A DNA stretch of 64,000 bases from Ischnura elegans (Eukaryota > Arthropoda > Insecta > Odonata > Coenagrionidae): NCBI RefSeq assembly GCF_921293095.1, contig NC_060251.1, forward strand, positions 62,513,585-62,577,584. Reading direction: 5' to 3'. The translations under genes were made by a program, and so were the position numbers. Numbering within the stretch: the first letter of the stretch is position 1; each line of letters begins with the position of its first letter. The notes under the pieces were generated by a model. It saw only the letters and a program-made list of their open reading frames with translations. It had not been told where the DNA came from and made no database searches. This document shows, piece after piece, positions 1 to 12,100 of the stretch.

Positions 1-1042
1 CTTGTTCGTGATTTTATCCCTGAAAACCTCGATTAGTGAAGATTTCTCTAGGTGAGAGTCCGTCTCCCGTTCTTGGCCTTCCTCCCGCACACCTGCGGTC
101 GCTGGTGGCGGCTTCTGTGGCGGCCACCATTGGAGTTCAATTGCCTCACTTGCTCTTCCGTAAGGCGTTCGCACACACCGGGACGGCCTCGTAGCCCTGA
201 CCGAGAACTTCGCCGCTCTCAGCCGCTCTGCTGTCCAGCTCGACCTATCTACTACGGCTCAGGGCTACTGCGTTCTAGACATGCAGTAGTCACAGAGAAT
301 CTACCGGTTAAGCTAGGCCAGCATGGAACCATATTTTAATCATGCGACCTGATCCCCTTCTGATACTGAATATCCCACTTTTGGAGGACCAATCACTCCC
401 GTTGGAACTCTCTTTCTTCGTGGAGTATCTCAATTTTAAAACGCTTACTATTAATTACAGGGAAGATTAATTAGACCTTTGTGAATATTTGCCTGTTATT
501 AACTGGAATGTGAAAATCACTGTGATTTCTCAGGTGTAAAATTTGCCCCCGAATTTCACATTACTGAACAATAGTCCAAGCAATCAGGACTTAAAAAAAG
601 ATCTAGTTGTAGCATTGTGTTGTAGAGATGGTTTTTGACAATTACATGTGATTTTGGCTGCTGCACACGAATCCGAGGTTTTCCAACAATATTTACGACT
701 AGGAAACGATTTTTAAAATCAAAATATCGATGTTTTTTCAATTTTTGGTCACGAATTTTTTTGGTTGAACTTACGGAAATATTGAGAATTGAATACTATC
801 ATGGAGTTGCCATTAAAGACTTTATTTTTTATTTGAGTTTCATAAAATGTTGGCAAAATGTTATCCTTTAAAGCATATTAATTTCAAGATGATAATGTAA
901 GTTAAAAACGAATTATGAATTTATATAATACGAAATGCACCGATGGAGGGCGTTTGAAGCGTCCTTTCGATTCGACGGAGGGTCTATTACCCTTCGATCA
1001 ATTATCATCCATCATCCCCGCTACATCATCTTCTTACTCGCC
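1..1042. other. No gene recognised; GC-rich block at 50-340
   Basis: Positions 50-340 are markedly GC-rich and open for 95 codons on the plus strand (52-339), rich in Arg, Pro and Leu, matching no family I know. It could be a piece of an LTR or DNA element, or a promoter fragment. The remainder is ordinary AT-rich sequence with nothing supportable. Confidence 0.4.
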
Positions 1043-1705
1043 AATAGGGTTGTTTCCTATTATTTTTTTATTGCCTAAATCGAAAGATTATTACTCCTGG
1101 AGTACGTATTTCACGCATTTAGATTTTTAAATGACGATATCTATTTTTCGCGATTAAATGAAAAGTGAAAATTTTCAAGCGCGCGAAAACGCGACGGGTA
1201 AGTATGAATGCCGGGAAATATCTCCGTGTGACGTATTTCTCGCTCCCGCTGCCGCCCTGTGAGGTGACCTTGAGGGAGACTTGAGCGCTGATACGACGCA
1301 GGCTGCTAGCGGGTAGCTGAGTACCCTGCTAGCTGGTAGCGCTTGGCTATTGATTATTAATACCTTATCAAACGAAGAAAACTTTCCGACCTTAGCCAGT
1401 TTTAATAAGTGAGTATTTAGACATGTTTCCCTGAGCTCTGCGCCTCTTACATGCATGGTAATCTCAGACGATGTATAACTCTTATCTACTCGTATAGAAA
1501 CTAGGTCCCTGCGACTTCACGTGGAGTGGCATCGCGTGGGCGCCAATCTGGCCGTTTTCTAATGAGGATAAAAATGGACCATTGCCATTCGTCTAAACCG
1601 GTATTTCTAAAACGAAATAATTTGTATATTATGAATACACTAATGGTGGGTAACGAATCGCAATCAATGCCTTTCGTTTTATTTGATGAAGGAAACTACC
1701 CTATT
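1043..1705 (+). mobile_element. 660-bp terminal-inverted-repeat element, copy 1
   Basis: It starts AATAGGGTTGTTTCC and ends GGAAACTACCCTATT, inverted repeats of one another. The interior matches four other copies in this window (10.1, 19.9, 40.6 and 62.3 kb). A 69-codon frame near the 3' end reads the same repeat sequence and is not taken as a gene. No target duplication is visible. It is a non-autonomous DNA transposon of unassigned superfamily. Confidence 0.8.
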
Positions 1706-2559
1706 ATTGTAACTGTAGACGGATGGATATTTTAACAGGGGCGATCGGTGGTGATTGGGGCCCTCGTTTGAAGCTCATAATGAGGCTCTCGTCTCCGGAG
1801 GGATTCGAGGACCTTCGCCCGGAAAATTATAGGACATTTTTCTATACCTGGAAATGGATTTTGACGCTATTCTGACTCTAAAAAACCAGGTAAAACTTAA
1901 TTAAAAAATAGCAATTTCGTAAGAAAAACTACTATGAAAAGTGAGAATTTCATAGCTTATGCATATTAATAACGAATTATGGTTTTGCTATCCATTATTT
2001 AGTGAATTATTTCCTTGAAATTTCGCTGATATATTAAAAAAATCTAAAATAACCTTTTCGAATAAGCCTTTCGAAAAAGCAGCAGCTTCCCTTTTATTTT
2101 ATGGCATTTTCATTTTATCTATTTTTATTTAACATTTTTACATTGAGTATGTTGTAAATAAAGCAAGTGATGAAAACGCAGAATTTATAATTGCAAAATA
2201 CTTTGGTTGAAGTATTTTGAATCTTTTTTATAACAATTTTCATATGCGCTTAATAAAACGTTTCGTTAAACACATGATCTCAAACGCAAGGATTAATTAT
2301 CTCCAGTTTCCATACTCCGCAAAATTTTAACCAGACATTATACAACCGGCCCTGAGTGTGCTGTAAATAAAGTCACAAATGAAAAAGTCGAATTTTATAG
2401 TTTGCAAAAAAACTTTGGTTCAAGTAAGCTGAGTCTTTTTTATTTCGGCTTTCATATACGCTTCACGATAGATGCGAGTGCTGTGGGGGCCCCTTAAGCT
2501 CGGGACCGTCGGCGATTGCCGACCAGCCGACCTGACCAGACTGCCCCTGGATGTTAGTA
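1706..2559. repeat. AT-rich repeat with internal duplication and a MITE-like end
   Basis: Segments about 2145-2265 and 2352-2470 are diverged direct duplicates sharing GTAAATAAAG, ACTTTGGTT and the ATATGCGCTT/ATATACGCTT stretches. The right end (2480-2550) ends in CCTGACCAGACTGCCCCTGG, the inverse of a similar start at about 31325, so both belong to one MITE family. No gene seen. Confidence 0.5.
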
Positions 2560-2567
2560 CTGAGCAT

Positions 2568-2861
2568 CAGCGGCGCAGCGATGGGATAAACCCCCTACCC
2601 CCCAGAGCTCAGAGAAATTTTTAAGTTTAATCCATTTTACTTAATTGGATTGATATTACTAACAGAATAGTGTTAGGATTAATCAAATATCCCTCAGAAG
2701 GCCGTAAAACTCGCCATTTTGAACCATTATTTTTAAAAATTTTCTCGAGGAGGGCTCCCCGCAACTCCTGCTTACCCTGACGGGTATGCAATACCCCCAC
2801 ACTCCTAAGTATTACTTGCGCCTAAAACCCCCCCTAGCCTTAATTCTTAGCTGTGTCCTTG
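2568..2861 (+). mobile_element. hAT-type MITE family H1, copy 1
   Basis: This 294-bp element starts CAGCGGCGCAGC and its far end reads as an imperfect inverse. It is flanked by a perfect 8-bp target duplication CTGAGCAT (2560-2567 and 2862-2869). Three more copies lie at 5640, 33618 and 38239. An 8-bp duplication and CAG-starting ends are hAT hallmarks. It has no coding capacity. Confidence 0.9.
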
Positions 2862-2869
2862 CTGAGCAT

Positions 2870-5631
2870 GATCAATACATTACACACAATTTATTCTCCA
2901 TGGTACTGAGATAGCTCTATGCGGGCGGGGGACGGCAGACAGCTTAAATACCAAAACTTTCCTCATTTCGGGGTAAAGCAGGCTCTTTGGACTCACCCCT
3001 TCCAAACGCACTTGCTATTTAGTTATCATCATGTCAAAAACTGCTGAGGTTTGGCTCCCACAGGTCGCCAAGGCTATATTATCTTCGCTTTGACTAGTTG
3101 AATCTGATGGACAATGTTTGGTGATAAAGTAGTTCATATGGTCAACAGCGCCACATTGGCTCTAACTTTAGCGCCACTTTCCACTTCGCGGTGGATGTGC
3201 GTACGAAAGGGAGTCTCGTTTCTCTTGGCTCTGCGCGGGCTTTCTGAATTACATTTTCAGATGGACAAGCCTATCATCATCTTTTGCGAACCTTTTCTCT
3301 GGTTTAGAATGAATTATATTTCATTTAAGAGTTCACATCACTTTTCTTCCTCGTACACATAATAATAAAATAAATACCTGTGGTTACGTTTTGAACTACG
3401 GGAAATAATAAGATACTTTTTATTTAGTGGTATTTTCACCATTGATCATGTTTTTTGAGGTAATTGTCGCAGTTACGGTGATATACGGAAGGGATTTTGG
3501 GGTTATTTAGTTTTTGGTTGAATAAAAAGCTTGTTTAATGTCCGTAATAATTTTAGCTACGGTGGGCATATTTTCAGGAATAGAATTGAACATTGGAAAT
3601 GAACATTTTCGATTTTACTATGATATACGAGTTCAGAGAGTAGCCATTGTAGACATAAATTATCTCGTACCTAACGTCCCTCCTAGACATGATAGGCGAG
3701 GAGAGGAAAGTTCTGGATGAGATGCGGAGGAAGCAGAGGGCTTGGACGGAGGAAGAACTAGGAGGATTTAAAAGTCTGTGTTCGAAGGAAGTATGATAGG
3801 TAATGAGGATGGGGAAGAAAGAGAATAGGATTTATGGAGTGAAAATGTAGGCATTTATGAGAATTCGCAAAACACTCCTTGTTAATACATTACTAAAAGC
3901 TAAACGTTACATTATTACGTAGCATAATGTCATTGGTCGGAGGATTAGGAATGTTAGCTATTGACGGATGGATGGTTAGAACTTAGCCATCGATATGTCC
4001 CTATGGACCATGAGGGAGCGAGAATTGATATTATTTCACAGACTATATCTCAGAAACCATTATAGACATCGCTGTCATATAAATTTTTTTTGGAATCTAC
4101 GCATTAATTTTAGCTTAAAAACGTATTTTTATGCAATCTAATGGCTGCAATCTTTATGGACCTTAAAGGGTTAACGTTGATTAGTTTCCTTGAGAGTAAA
4201 ATGCAAAATTTTTGGCCAACGTTTGGGTATTTTTTATGCCATCTTCAGGTCAATGAACGAATATTATCATAAATTTGATACATTAAGAAATGATATTCAT
4301 TGAAAAAAAGTACGTCAAAATTCTTGTCTCTTCTTTTTAATTAATTTAAAGTTGAATACCTTTTTCTGTTTTATTTATTTTTTGTAAAAACATTTTAATA
4401 ACCTTTAATGCCTTCATATCTCAAATTAATGTAATCATATTCATTCATAGCCCAGAAGAAGGTATAAAAATACACCGAATATTTGGCCCAAAATTTTGCA
4501 CTAAATTTTAAATATATACACTTCAATTAACTTATAAACGTTTACTGATTTTATTCTAAGATGTTATTAAACGGGGATGGTAAGCAATGAGATAGTCCTA
4601 AGCAACTATGGAACTATTTAGCTAACTAACAATCTGCAGGAATGCAACTGTGGAAAAAAATTTTCACAGGTGTATGTGTTCATTTCTTATTTCGGCCTCC
4701 TGAATTCTAAAATGGTACTCAAAACATCGCATCACCCATAGTTTTTCTGAGAATCGTATATTTTGTAAATAATGATATGTAATCTGTGGCAAATTGTTAC
4801 CTACATGGCAAATGAATTATTTTGAAGGAAAATATATGTTTAAAATAATACCATGTTGAATTACGCACCCATCAAACAGATGCATAGAGGGATTGAGGTA
4901 CCAAACATGCTATAATACCTTGCAATCCGTAGTGTCGTAGTCATCATGACATATGGTGCATTTCCGCGAGCCCATTCCGCAGTAGTGGCCCATCATCTGT
5001 AAATACCGAATTTCCTGATATCATAGATCCATTTCCTTGATCTTGATCGAATCTTTGACCCTATTCCTCACTCACAGTACCTATCCATGTCTAGAGGTAC
5101 ACAGTCTAGTTGTGAATTTTAAAAAAATCATGTAACTTCCAACTCATTGGGTATCCCAGTATTACCAAATTCTTCAGAATTGTCTCAAATATACCGTCAT
5201 TCCTACTAGGGGGGCAAAATTGATATTTCTGCCTCCTGGACCAATTTCAGCCTTTAGGTTCACTGATTTGGCTCCTAATGTTAATTACAAACCCGAATCT
5301 CCCATTCACAGATAAAACACGCTAAGATACACTGACTGCTCTCATAAAAGCATATACAATGCTATGAAATCATAAAATTACCATCCAATTGCTATCCACA
5401 TCCGGAAGGAGCACCTTCACGCTGTCATTTTTCTTTTCGGTGTCCATTATCACCAACAGGTCTTGAGCCACACATGTCCTCATTATGCAGCAGAATCACC
5501 TCCCGGATACTTTTAGAAGAAACAATGAGCAGTCTCCAATTGCTGGGCACGTGCAAAATAATCATCTGACCATTCAAATCTTGTACACACTGCTGTGCAC
5601 TAAAAGCTCTTTGGAGAGACTTATTATGTGA
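2870..5631. other. Long stretch without a gene; one LINE scrap
   Basis: AT-rich sequence with short chance frames only (for example 3114-3362 and 3538-3720, neither family-like). The one recognisable piece is the LINE fragment at 3680-3845, listed separately. Confidence 0.5.
3680..3845 (+). pseudogene. Scrap of LINE RT C-terminal region (family L3)
   Basis: It matches the 50.77-50.93 kb and 52.03-52.2 kb copies: GGCGAGGAGAGG, then GATGAGATGCGGAGGA, then CAGA..G..TGGA. The frame is broken and both ends are truncated. It is a decayed copy of the third LINE family of this window. Confidence 0.65.
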
Positions 5632-5639
5632 ATGCCAAG

Positions 5640-5921
5640 CAGGCGCGCAGCCAGAAATTAAGGCTAGGGGGATTTTTAGGAGCAGCTAATACTACGGGGT
5701 ATGGAATACGGGAGGTGCGGGTGCCTTCCCCCTGAACATTTTTAAGATAAATGGTTCAAAATGGTGAGTTTTAAGGCTTTCTGAGGGATATTTTATGAAT
5801 CCTTAAACTATTCTATAATTAATATCTATCCAATAATGATAAATGGATTAAATGTTAAAATTCATCTGAGTTCTGGGGGGACTTTCTCCCCCAAAACCCC
5901 CCCCCCCCGGCTGCGCCACTG
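5640..5921 (-). mobile_element. hAT-type MITE family H1, copy 2 (inverted)
   Basis: This 282-bp copy is reversed relative to the one at 2568. Ends are CAGGCGCGCAGCC and GGCTGCGCCACTG, flanked by perfect 8-bp duplications ATGCCAAG (5632-5639 and 5922-5929). It contains a long C run near 5897-5908. Confidence 0.92.
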
Positions 5922-5929
5922 ATGCCAAG

Positions 5930-7511
5930 CTACTTCTCCAGTCACTTGTAAAAGACTTACTGGGAGCAAAATCATGTCATTCAAATAGTCTTAATCTTCG
6001 AAAAGCTTTGCTTCATGCATTATATCTGTCTGTATGAACAGAAGAAGTCTCTAGCAGGTGCCTTCTTTAAGCTCAGTATCATCTGTCTCCTATATGGTAT
6101 CTCTGTCACCATTATCATTCATATTTCATGTACGAGAGTATGACCGGGCTATGCGGAACAAGATGAATCACTCACTGATCGAATGTTGTCGGATACTCGA
6201 TATTAGGTATTCTCGCTTTTCTTGTTGAAACCAGTTACCTTAGAAAGTCATAAGTGGCGTTCATAGGTATGTTTCTACTGCTTCCACCTGACCATAATGA
6301 TGCCAAATGAATTTTCATTTCCTTGTACCTACCGTCTGTAATCTTCTGCATACACAAAACATATGACCTGTTGAAGATATTGTTTATTTATTTTTTCCCT
6401 TCAAATTTGACATGGTAATTTTTTCATGGAAGCAGTAGTGTTTTGGAAGAATTGTTGTTCACCAAGTGACCACCAAGAATATAACAAAACATTTAGGAAT
6501 GTTTTAAGGGTATATTATGGTTTTAATAATATGCTATTTCATTTATTTAAATTGTGTGCGATTTTTGCCAAAACTGTGGAATGATACGATGTTTTGAGTA
6601 TCATTTTCATATTCAAAAGATCGAAAATTGTTGAGAAAACCTACTTCTTCGATTTTTTTGAGAATTTGTAACTTGTTGCATCCATCGTCTAATCTAATGT
6701 GCTTCGAACAATAAGTAGAACAATCACTGTTGTCAGTTTTTTTTTCGATTAGTTCGGCAAAAGTACTTGGTGGTCGACAAAGTTTATATTTCCATTGTTT
6801 TGGCAATTCGAGAGGAATAATGTTTCGGATAAAAATGATGAGAGAATGAAGTTGAGTAAATAATTAATGAGAATAAATCAAGGCATAGAATAACTTTATT
6901 TATTGCACATGAACTTCAACGAAGTTTCCTAAAATGGACAGTATGTAATAAAGCTCACTCATGAGTTTTAGGATCTTGGTTCCATCCGGCTGACGGTATG
7001 AAACTGCACCAATCCAAGCACTCTTCAGGAAACCCTTCTCAGGAAAATTTGTTAACATTTGGTGAATACTCATCCCATTCGGAGAACGACATGGAGATGG
7101 AAATAAAAATCAATGATGCTGTGATTGACCAGCGTCACACGTGATCATAGGCTATTATAGTTTTACAGTGCTGGAGTCCAATTTTCCTCAGCCGTATTTC
7201 TTAAAAGTATTCATTTCTTGGAATATGATGCGTTGAATATGCCAAGGACAGATCCGTCATTTTTGGTTTGCTAGCGCATGAAAAACCCGTTTTCACTTTA
7301 ATACTCTTTATAAAATCTCTCTCTCTACATTATTGGCAACAAAATACTGTGATTATTGTGCGAGGGTTGAGTTCTTATATTATCTCGATCGGACATCTTG
7401 CTTCCAATATTATTTTAATGAGATCATTGCTCCTACTTCGTAACTCTGAATAGGTCTAATGAATATTGTTTTTGAGGGCTGTAGATTTTTTCTGCACACT
7501 CTATGGTGATG
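5930..7511. other. No gene recognised
   Basis: AT-rich sequence. The 87-codon minus frame 6543-6806 has no recognisable motif, start context or exon structure, and is regarded as chance. Confidence 0.5.
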
Positions 7512-7519
7512 AATTGATC

Positions 7520-7839
7520 CAGGGACGGATTCAGCATCAAATTTTAGGGGGAGGGTCACAACTTGGATCTGGGAAGCAATACCCTTTGGGAGAGGTTAGA
7601 GACACAGCTTATTTTCTCTTTGAGCCTGTTTTATACAGTAGGGAGTCCTACGCTCTACGATATATATCAGTCAAACTTCTCTCACGTTTGGGACTTGTAA
7701 GTTTTTATAACTTGTAAGCATTTCCATATACACTCGCTTTACTCCTTAATAATGATACAACAACTATTAAACAAATAAAAGTAAAACAAATGATAAAATT
7801 TGGGGGGGAGCATTACTCCCCACCCCAAATCCGCCTCTG
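7520..7839 (+). mobile_element. hAT-type MITE family H2, copy 1
   Basis: The 320-bp element has ends CAGGGACGGATT and AATCCGCCTCTG (inverse CAGAGGCGGATT). It is flanked by AATTGATC (7512-7519) and AATTGATT (7840-7847), an 8-bp duplication with one difference. Interior sequences such as the GTTTGGGACTTGTA stretch recur inverted at 54.7 kb. Confidence 0.85.
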
Positions 7840-7945
7840 AATTGATTTCGACTTTAGAACCTTTTGGAGGTGCAAATGGCCAACGACGATGAGAAGGTTT
7901 TATCTATCCATTAATCTATCGAAAAGGTTATTTAATGGGACCCAT

Positions 7946-8178
7946 GGGCGTACCCAGCGAGGGGCAGGAGGGGGCAGCTGCCCCCCTAGAAGAAAAAATC
8001 GCAAATGTCTTTACGGAAAATAGTACCTTTTCAAGCAAATAATTTGAAAAGCTAATAAAGAGCTGTTACATTTTCCTTAAAATGTTGATTTCATTTACCT
8101 TTTCCATGCTTAAATCTTACCTACAACTTGAACAACCATGGCTTGCCCCCCCCCCTAGTTTTGATCCTGGGTACGCCC
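7946..8178 (+). mobile_element. MITE family M3, copy 1
   Basis: It begins GGGCGTACCCAG and ends CTGGGTACGCCC, a perfect 12-bp inverted repeat enclosing about 210 bp. A second copy is at 16132-16363 in the same orientation. Target duplication unclear. Confidence 0.8.
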
Positions 8179-8971
8179 TTCATGGGGTCATATTGCGCAA
8201 GGCCTCTTTTCCTTCTTCTGTACTCATTCTTAATTATTCGTAATGCGCAGAGCTGTCATGAGGATCATAATTGTACAGAGAATACAGCGCAGGAAGTAGA
8301 CGCCTCAGGAGTGATAGCTCTTTCAATTTCGTTGAGGGCAATGATCCGCTGTGTATCCAGGAGGGAATATGAAAATCACTCCTCTTCTCCAACAAATTAA
8401 ATAGAAAAATTTAATTTTTTTGCTGGGAATAATAGTTAAAACTTAGGAGTAATTGGGTAAAATCGCCTGACAATACGAGGCTCTTTATCAGAAAAATATA
8501 ATTCAGAATAACTTTAAAAATTCAAAATTTTCAATCCTAAAAAGATACTTTTAAGATATTTGTTAAAGTTCGGAAGAAAAATATCTTATAATTCCCTATT
8601 CCCTAGAATTCGATCTCAAATCTCTCGGGTTCGCGCGTTGACCTGTATTTGCGAGTCATTCCGTATAAACATACGTTGCTGCACACTCCGCGGTTGTAAC
8701 ATATAATAATATTCACTCAATACCTAATGCTAGACCTATATTGTATTGAATTTACGTAAGCAGAAAGTATATATCCCTCTATGTATGTGTTTATCCGTCA
8801 CTGCTTATCACTAATTGTTAATTAGGCTTTGGCACTGAGAAAGCTCACAGTCTTAATATGTAGACAGAATGAAATATATTCGTCTCCCCCTGGAATAATC
8901 TTTGGAAATGGTACGGAGCAATAATTCCATCCTGATAACAGTCTATAGCATAAAAGCTCATCGTTTTGGTA
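8179..8971. other. Downstream flank of the lipase gene
   Basis: This lies immediately past the lipase stop and would hold its 3' untranslated region. I see no AATAAA on the minus strand; weak variants (AATATA near 8876, ATTAAA near 8411) are the only candidates for poly(A) signals. No other gene seen. Confidence 0.4.
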
Positions 8972-9132
8972 TCATTGATGGCCAGATTCTAAGTATCGCT
9001 TACTGTTTTCCTTTGTAAATAAATAGGGTGCTTTCTCTGTTGGACACACGAAGTCTTTGTATGACGTCTGTTGGAATCGCCTGGTTTTATTGCCCACTGG
9101 TTCAAGCATGTTCCTCCAAAGAAGAGTGCTCA
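8972..9132 (-). CDS. Phospholipase B1-like, coding exon 7 (terminal)
   Basis: The acceptor TTCGTTTCAG|TGAGCACT joins in phase 1 to form Met384. It encodes LLWRNMLEPVGNKT (sequon Asn398), FVCPTEKAPYLFTKENSKR and stops at TGA after Gln436. CPT..PYLFT..NS is the usual C-terminal end of the catalytic domain. A cryptic donor-like ACA|GTAAGC occurs 13 codons before the stop. If used, the protein would continue in a further exon, but I see no candidate downstream. Confidence 0.9.
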
Positions 9133-12100
9133 CTGAAACGAAAAAGAACATCATCTACTAAACTTGAACGTTAATTTACTATGGCCAAAGAACATATTTA
9201 AATCGAGTGACAAATTTATCCAAGGATCGTAACTTTTGTGTGCGTGGGTGTGTGGAAAATGAACTAAACACGACAATGGCAACTGTCCAATCCTGTGGAA
9301 ATGTAACCAAGATGTTTGAAAGCTGAAAAACTTATTTCAAACTAAATTGGAGTGCCAAAATTATGCTATGCATAGAACTAAAAATATCATCATTACTCAG
9401 GACAAACAATTCCGTTAAGAGATTTATTATCAGTGACCAGTGTCACTAGCGCCATTACCAATGTAGAAATTTGCTATTTCCTTACGTAAGCGGAATTTCT
9501 ATAAAACCGGCAATAAAAAGCTACGATGAAGAGAAAAATACCAATTAAAATGATGAAAAATTTATTCGTGTTGTACAGCTTAAGGAAATATTGGACTAGG
9601 ATTGCTTTATTATACTCTTTGAATTTGCTCGGTATATTCCATCGATGTCAAACGAAACTTATCCTGAGAGTTCAATTATTAATTGCCTCATCGTTTATCT
9701 AATAATTATCGGTAAAGTAGAGATATTTACTTCCTCTGCTCATGTCCTTATCATTATTTCTATTTATGTGCGTAAAATATCACCTAATCCCAATTACTTC
9801 GACAGAGGTAAAATATCCTTTTTTGTTAAATGACCGATCCTCTGTGAAAAGTCGTTAACGAATGAATATGCATTTCTTGAGGTAGGAAGCACAAAAACTG
9901 GACATTGATTCTTACCTATAATACGGGCATATATAAATAATTAATTTTTGAAATAATATAATATAATATTATTTCAAAAATTTCAACCTCAATTCTGCAT
10001 CCTTTTTGCTTTACTTCTTTTTCAATAGCCTGTTGCTCTTTGACGCAATTAATGAAATGAATTGCTCTTTCTTATTTTTTTCTTTGCTTTGAGCGCTGAT
10101 ACGACGCAGGATGCTAGCAGGTAGCAGAGTGCCCAGCTAGCTGGTAGCGCTTGGCTTAAATAAGGATTATTAATGCCTTATCAAACGAAGAAAACTTTCC
10201 GACCTTAGCTGTATAACTCCTATCTACTCGTATAGAAACTAGGTCCCTGTGACGTCACGTGGAGTGGCATCGCATGGGCGCCAATCTTGCCTTTTTCAAA
10301 TGAGGATAAAAAAAGCATTCGTCTAAATTGGGAATTCTAAAACCAAATAATTTGTATATTATGAATACACTAATGGTGGGTAACGAATCGCAATCAATGC
10401 CTTTCGTTTTCTTTGATGGAGGAAACTACCCTATTGTTAGAAGAAATTCACAAAAACTTGATTGCCTCGGGATACGTGTGAGTCTCTGTACTGTGCTGAC
10501 ATCGAGTGGAAAATCAAATGCACTACTAAATATCTAATTGATCTCGTTTGTTTTCTATACCTAATTTCTATACCAAACTTAGTGAAGAAAAAAGAAATCA
10601 CTTGTACCCCATGTCTTTTTACCCCCTCGTATGCTAAATGTATTCATGTCACTTCTTAAAAGTGGGCACCTCCCCGTAATGAAGAATTGTTACTAATAGT
10701 AATAACAATATTATAATAATAGTAATATAATATAATAATAATTATAATTATAATTATAATTATTATTATCATTATTAACAGAGAAAATAAATTACTAATA
10801 CTTACTTATCGCCATGCCTCTTTGATTGAAATGCACGCAGTCTGGAGTATTCACTGGGTTCCTTGTCATCGCTTTGAACAAGTTTGTGCCGTCTTCAATT
10901 TCGCCCGAGTCCTTGAGATAATTTGTGAAGTGAAAAAATGGCTGCCACTCCACTGTAAAGTCCTCCCGTCCTGTGTACCGCTGATTTGATGCCTAAATGA
11001 AGAGAAATCGCTTAAATCAAGTAACTATTCGGGTAGTGTCGTAGCCCAGAGGATAGAGCGCTGGGATAGTGATTGGGTGATCGTAGGGTTTGCGATAACC
11101 CTCAATCCATTTATTATACACTTTTTAAAACTTGATTCGCCTTTTTGTCTTTCTCATCGATTGTAATTGATTTTCAACTCACTTCCCATTGTCGGATCGG
11201 CTTGGAATTTTGCACACTCATTTGTTGTTTATGACAATTCAATATTCAATACTCAGATATTTGAAATTCTTTTCCATAGTGCTCTAATTAATTAACTGAA
11301 TTTCCATGTTGAAAAATAGTTTTAACTTTTCTCAATAGATGCCGTTAGTTATACTTTTTTGTCAAAAATTCCTTTACCAGCTCAGGTTCAATATATCAGT
11401 ACTACACGATTCACAATTAAAATCAGAAAATAAAAATTAATAAAAATATTAAAAACACGCTTTCCAGCATGAAATACTCTAATAAGTAAAAGTAATAAGT
11501 TTTTTCACCACTCGGAAAATAAACCGCAGGTGCTGATTAGGTTTAAATATTAATGTTGCGTGTCAATAGGTATCACCAATCAGGCTGTTTACGCCAATTT
11601 CTAATAAACTAAGTCAGCGCCATTATTCTCCGAGTGACAGGAATCTTCACTTTTCAAAAATTTTCTCTATTTTAAATTGCATCTCCAATTTCTTACATTT
11701 TTCCTTTTTGTAAATTTAATATTGTTTTTGGAAAATACGTGTTTTGTTTCTTATTTGACTTATTATTTATATTCACTTTTCATAACACAGTAATACCATG
11801 AATATCAAATGATATATTCACACATTTAATTTTCATTCTGCTTATATTGCACCAGTTTTGTTTTTTGTGTAAATATGTTCGTATAAGTATGTTTTCACGG
11901 TACATTGACCCGTACCCGTATAAATGTACGGACGCGTGAATGAACGCGAAAATGCACCGTGCAACCACCAAACTTGAGCGAATGCATGAATGGAAAAAAG
12001 AACCTGCTCTAATTTGGTTCATGCATTCGTACATGTTCCGTTCCGGCCCACAAAAATAATTTACGCAAACAGAAATTTACTCGTACGTGTTAATGTATCG

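Noticed and set aside
1526..1735. Recurring small frame with MNTLMVGNESQSMPF-like product (also 10328, 41022)
   Set aside because: Reads the 3' part of the 660-bp TIR element; the other copies (19.9 and 62.3 kb) do not keep it open, so it is repeat sequence, not a gene.
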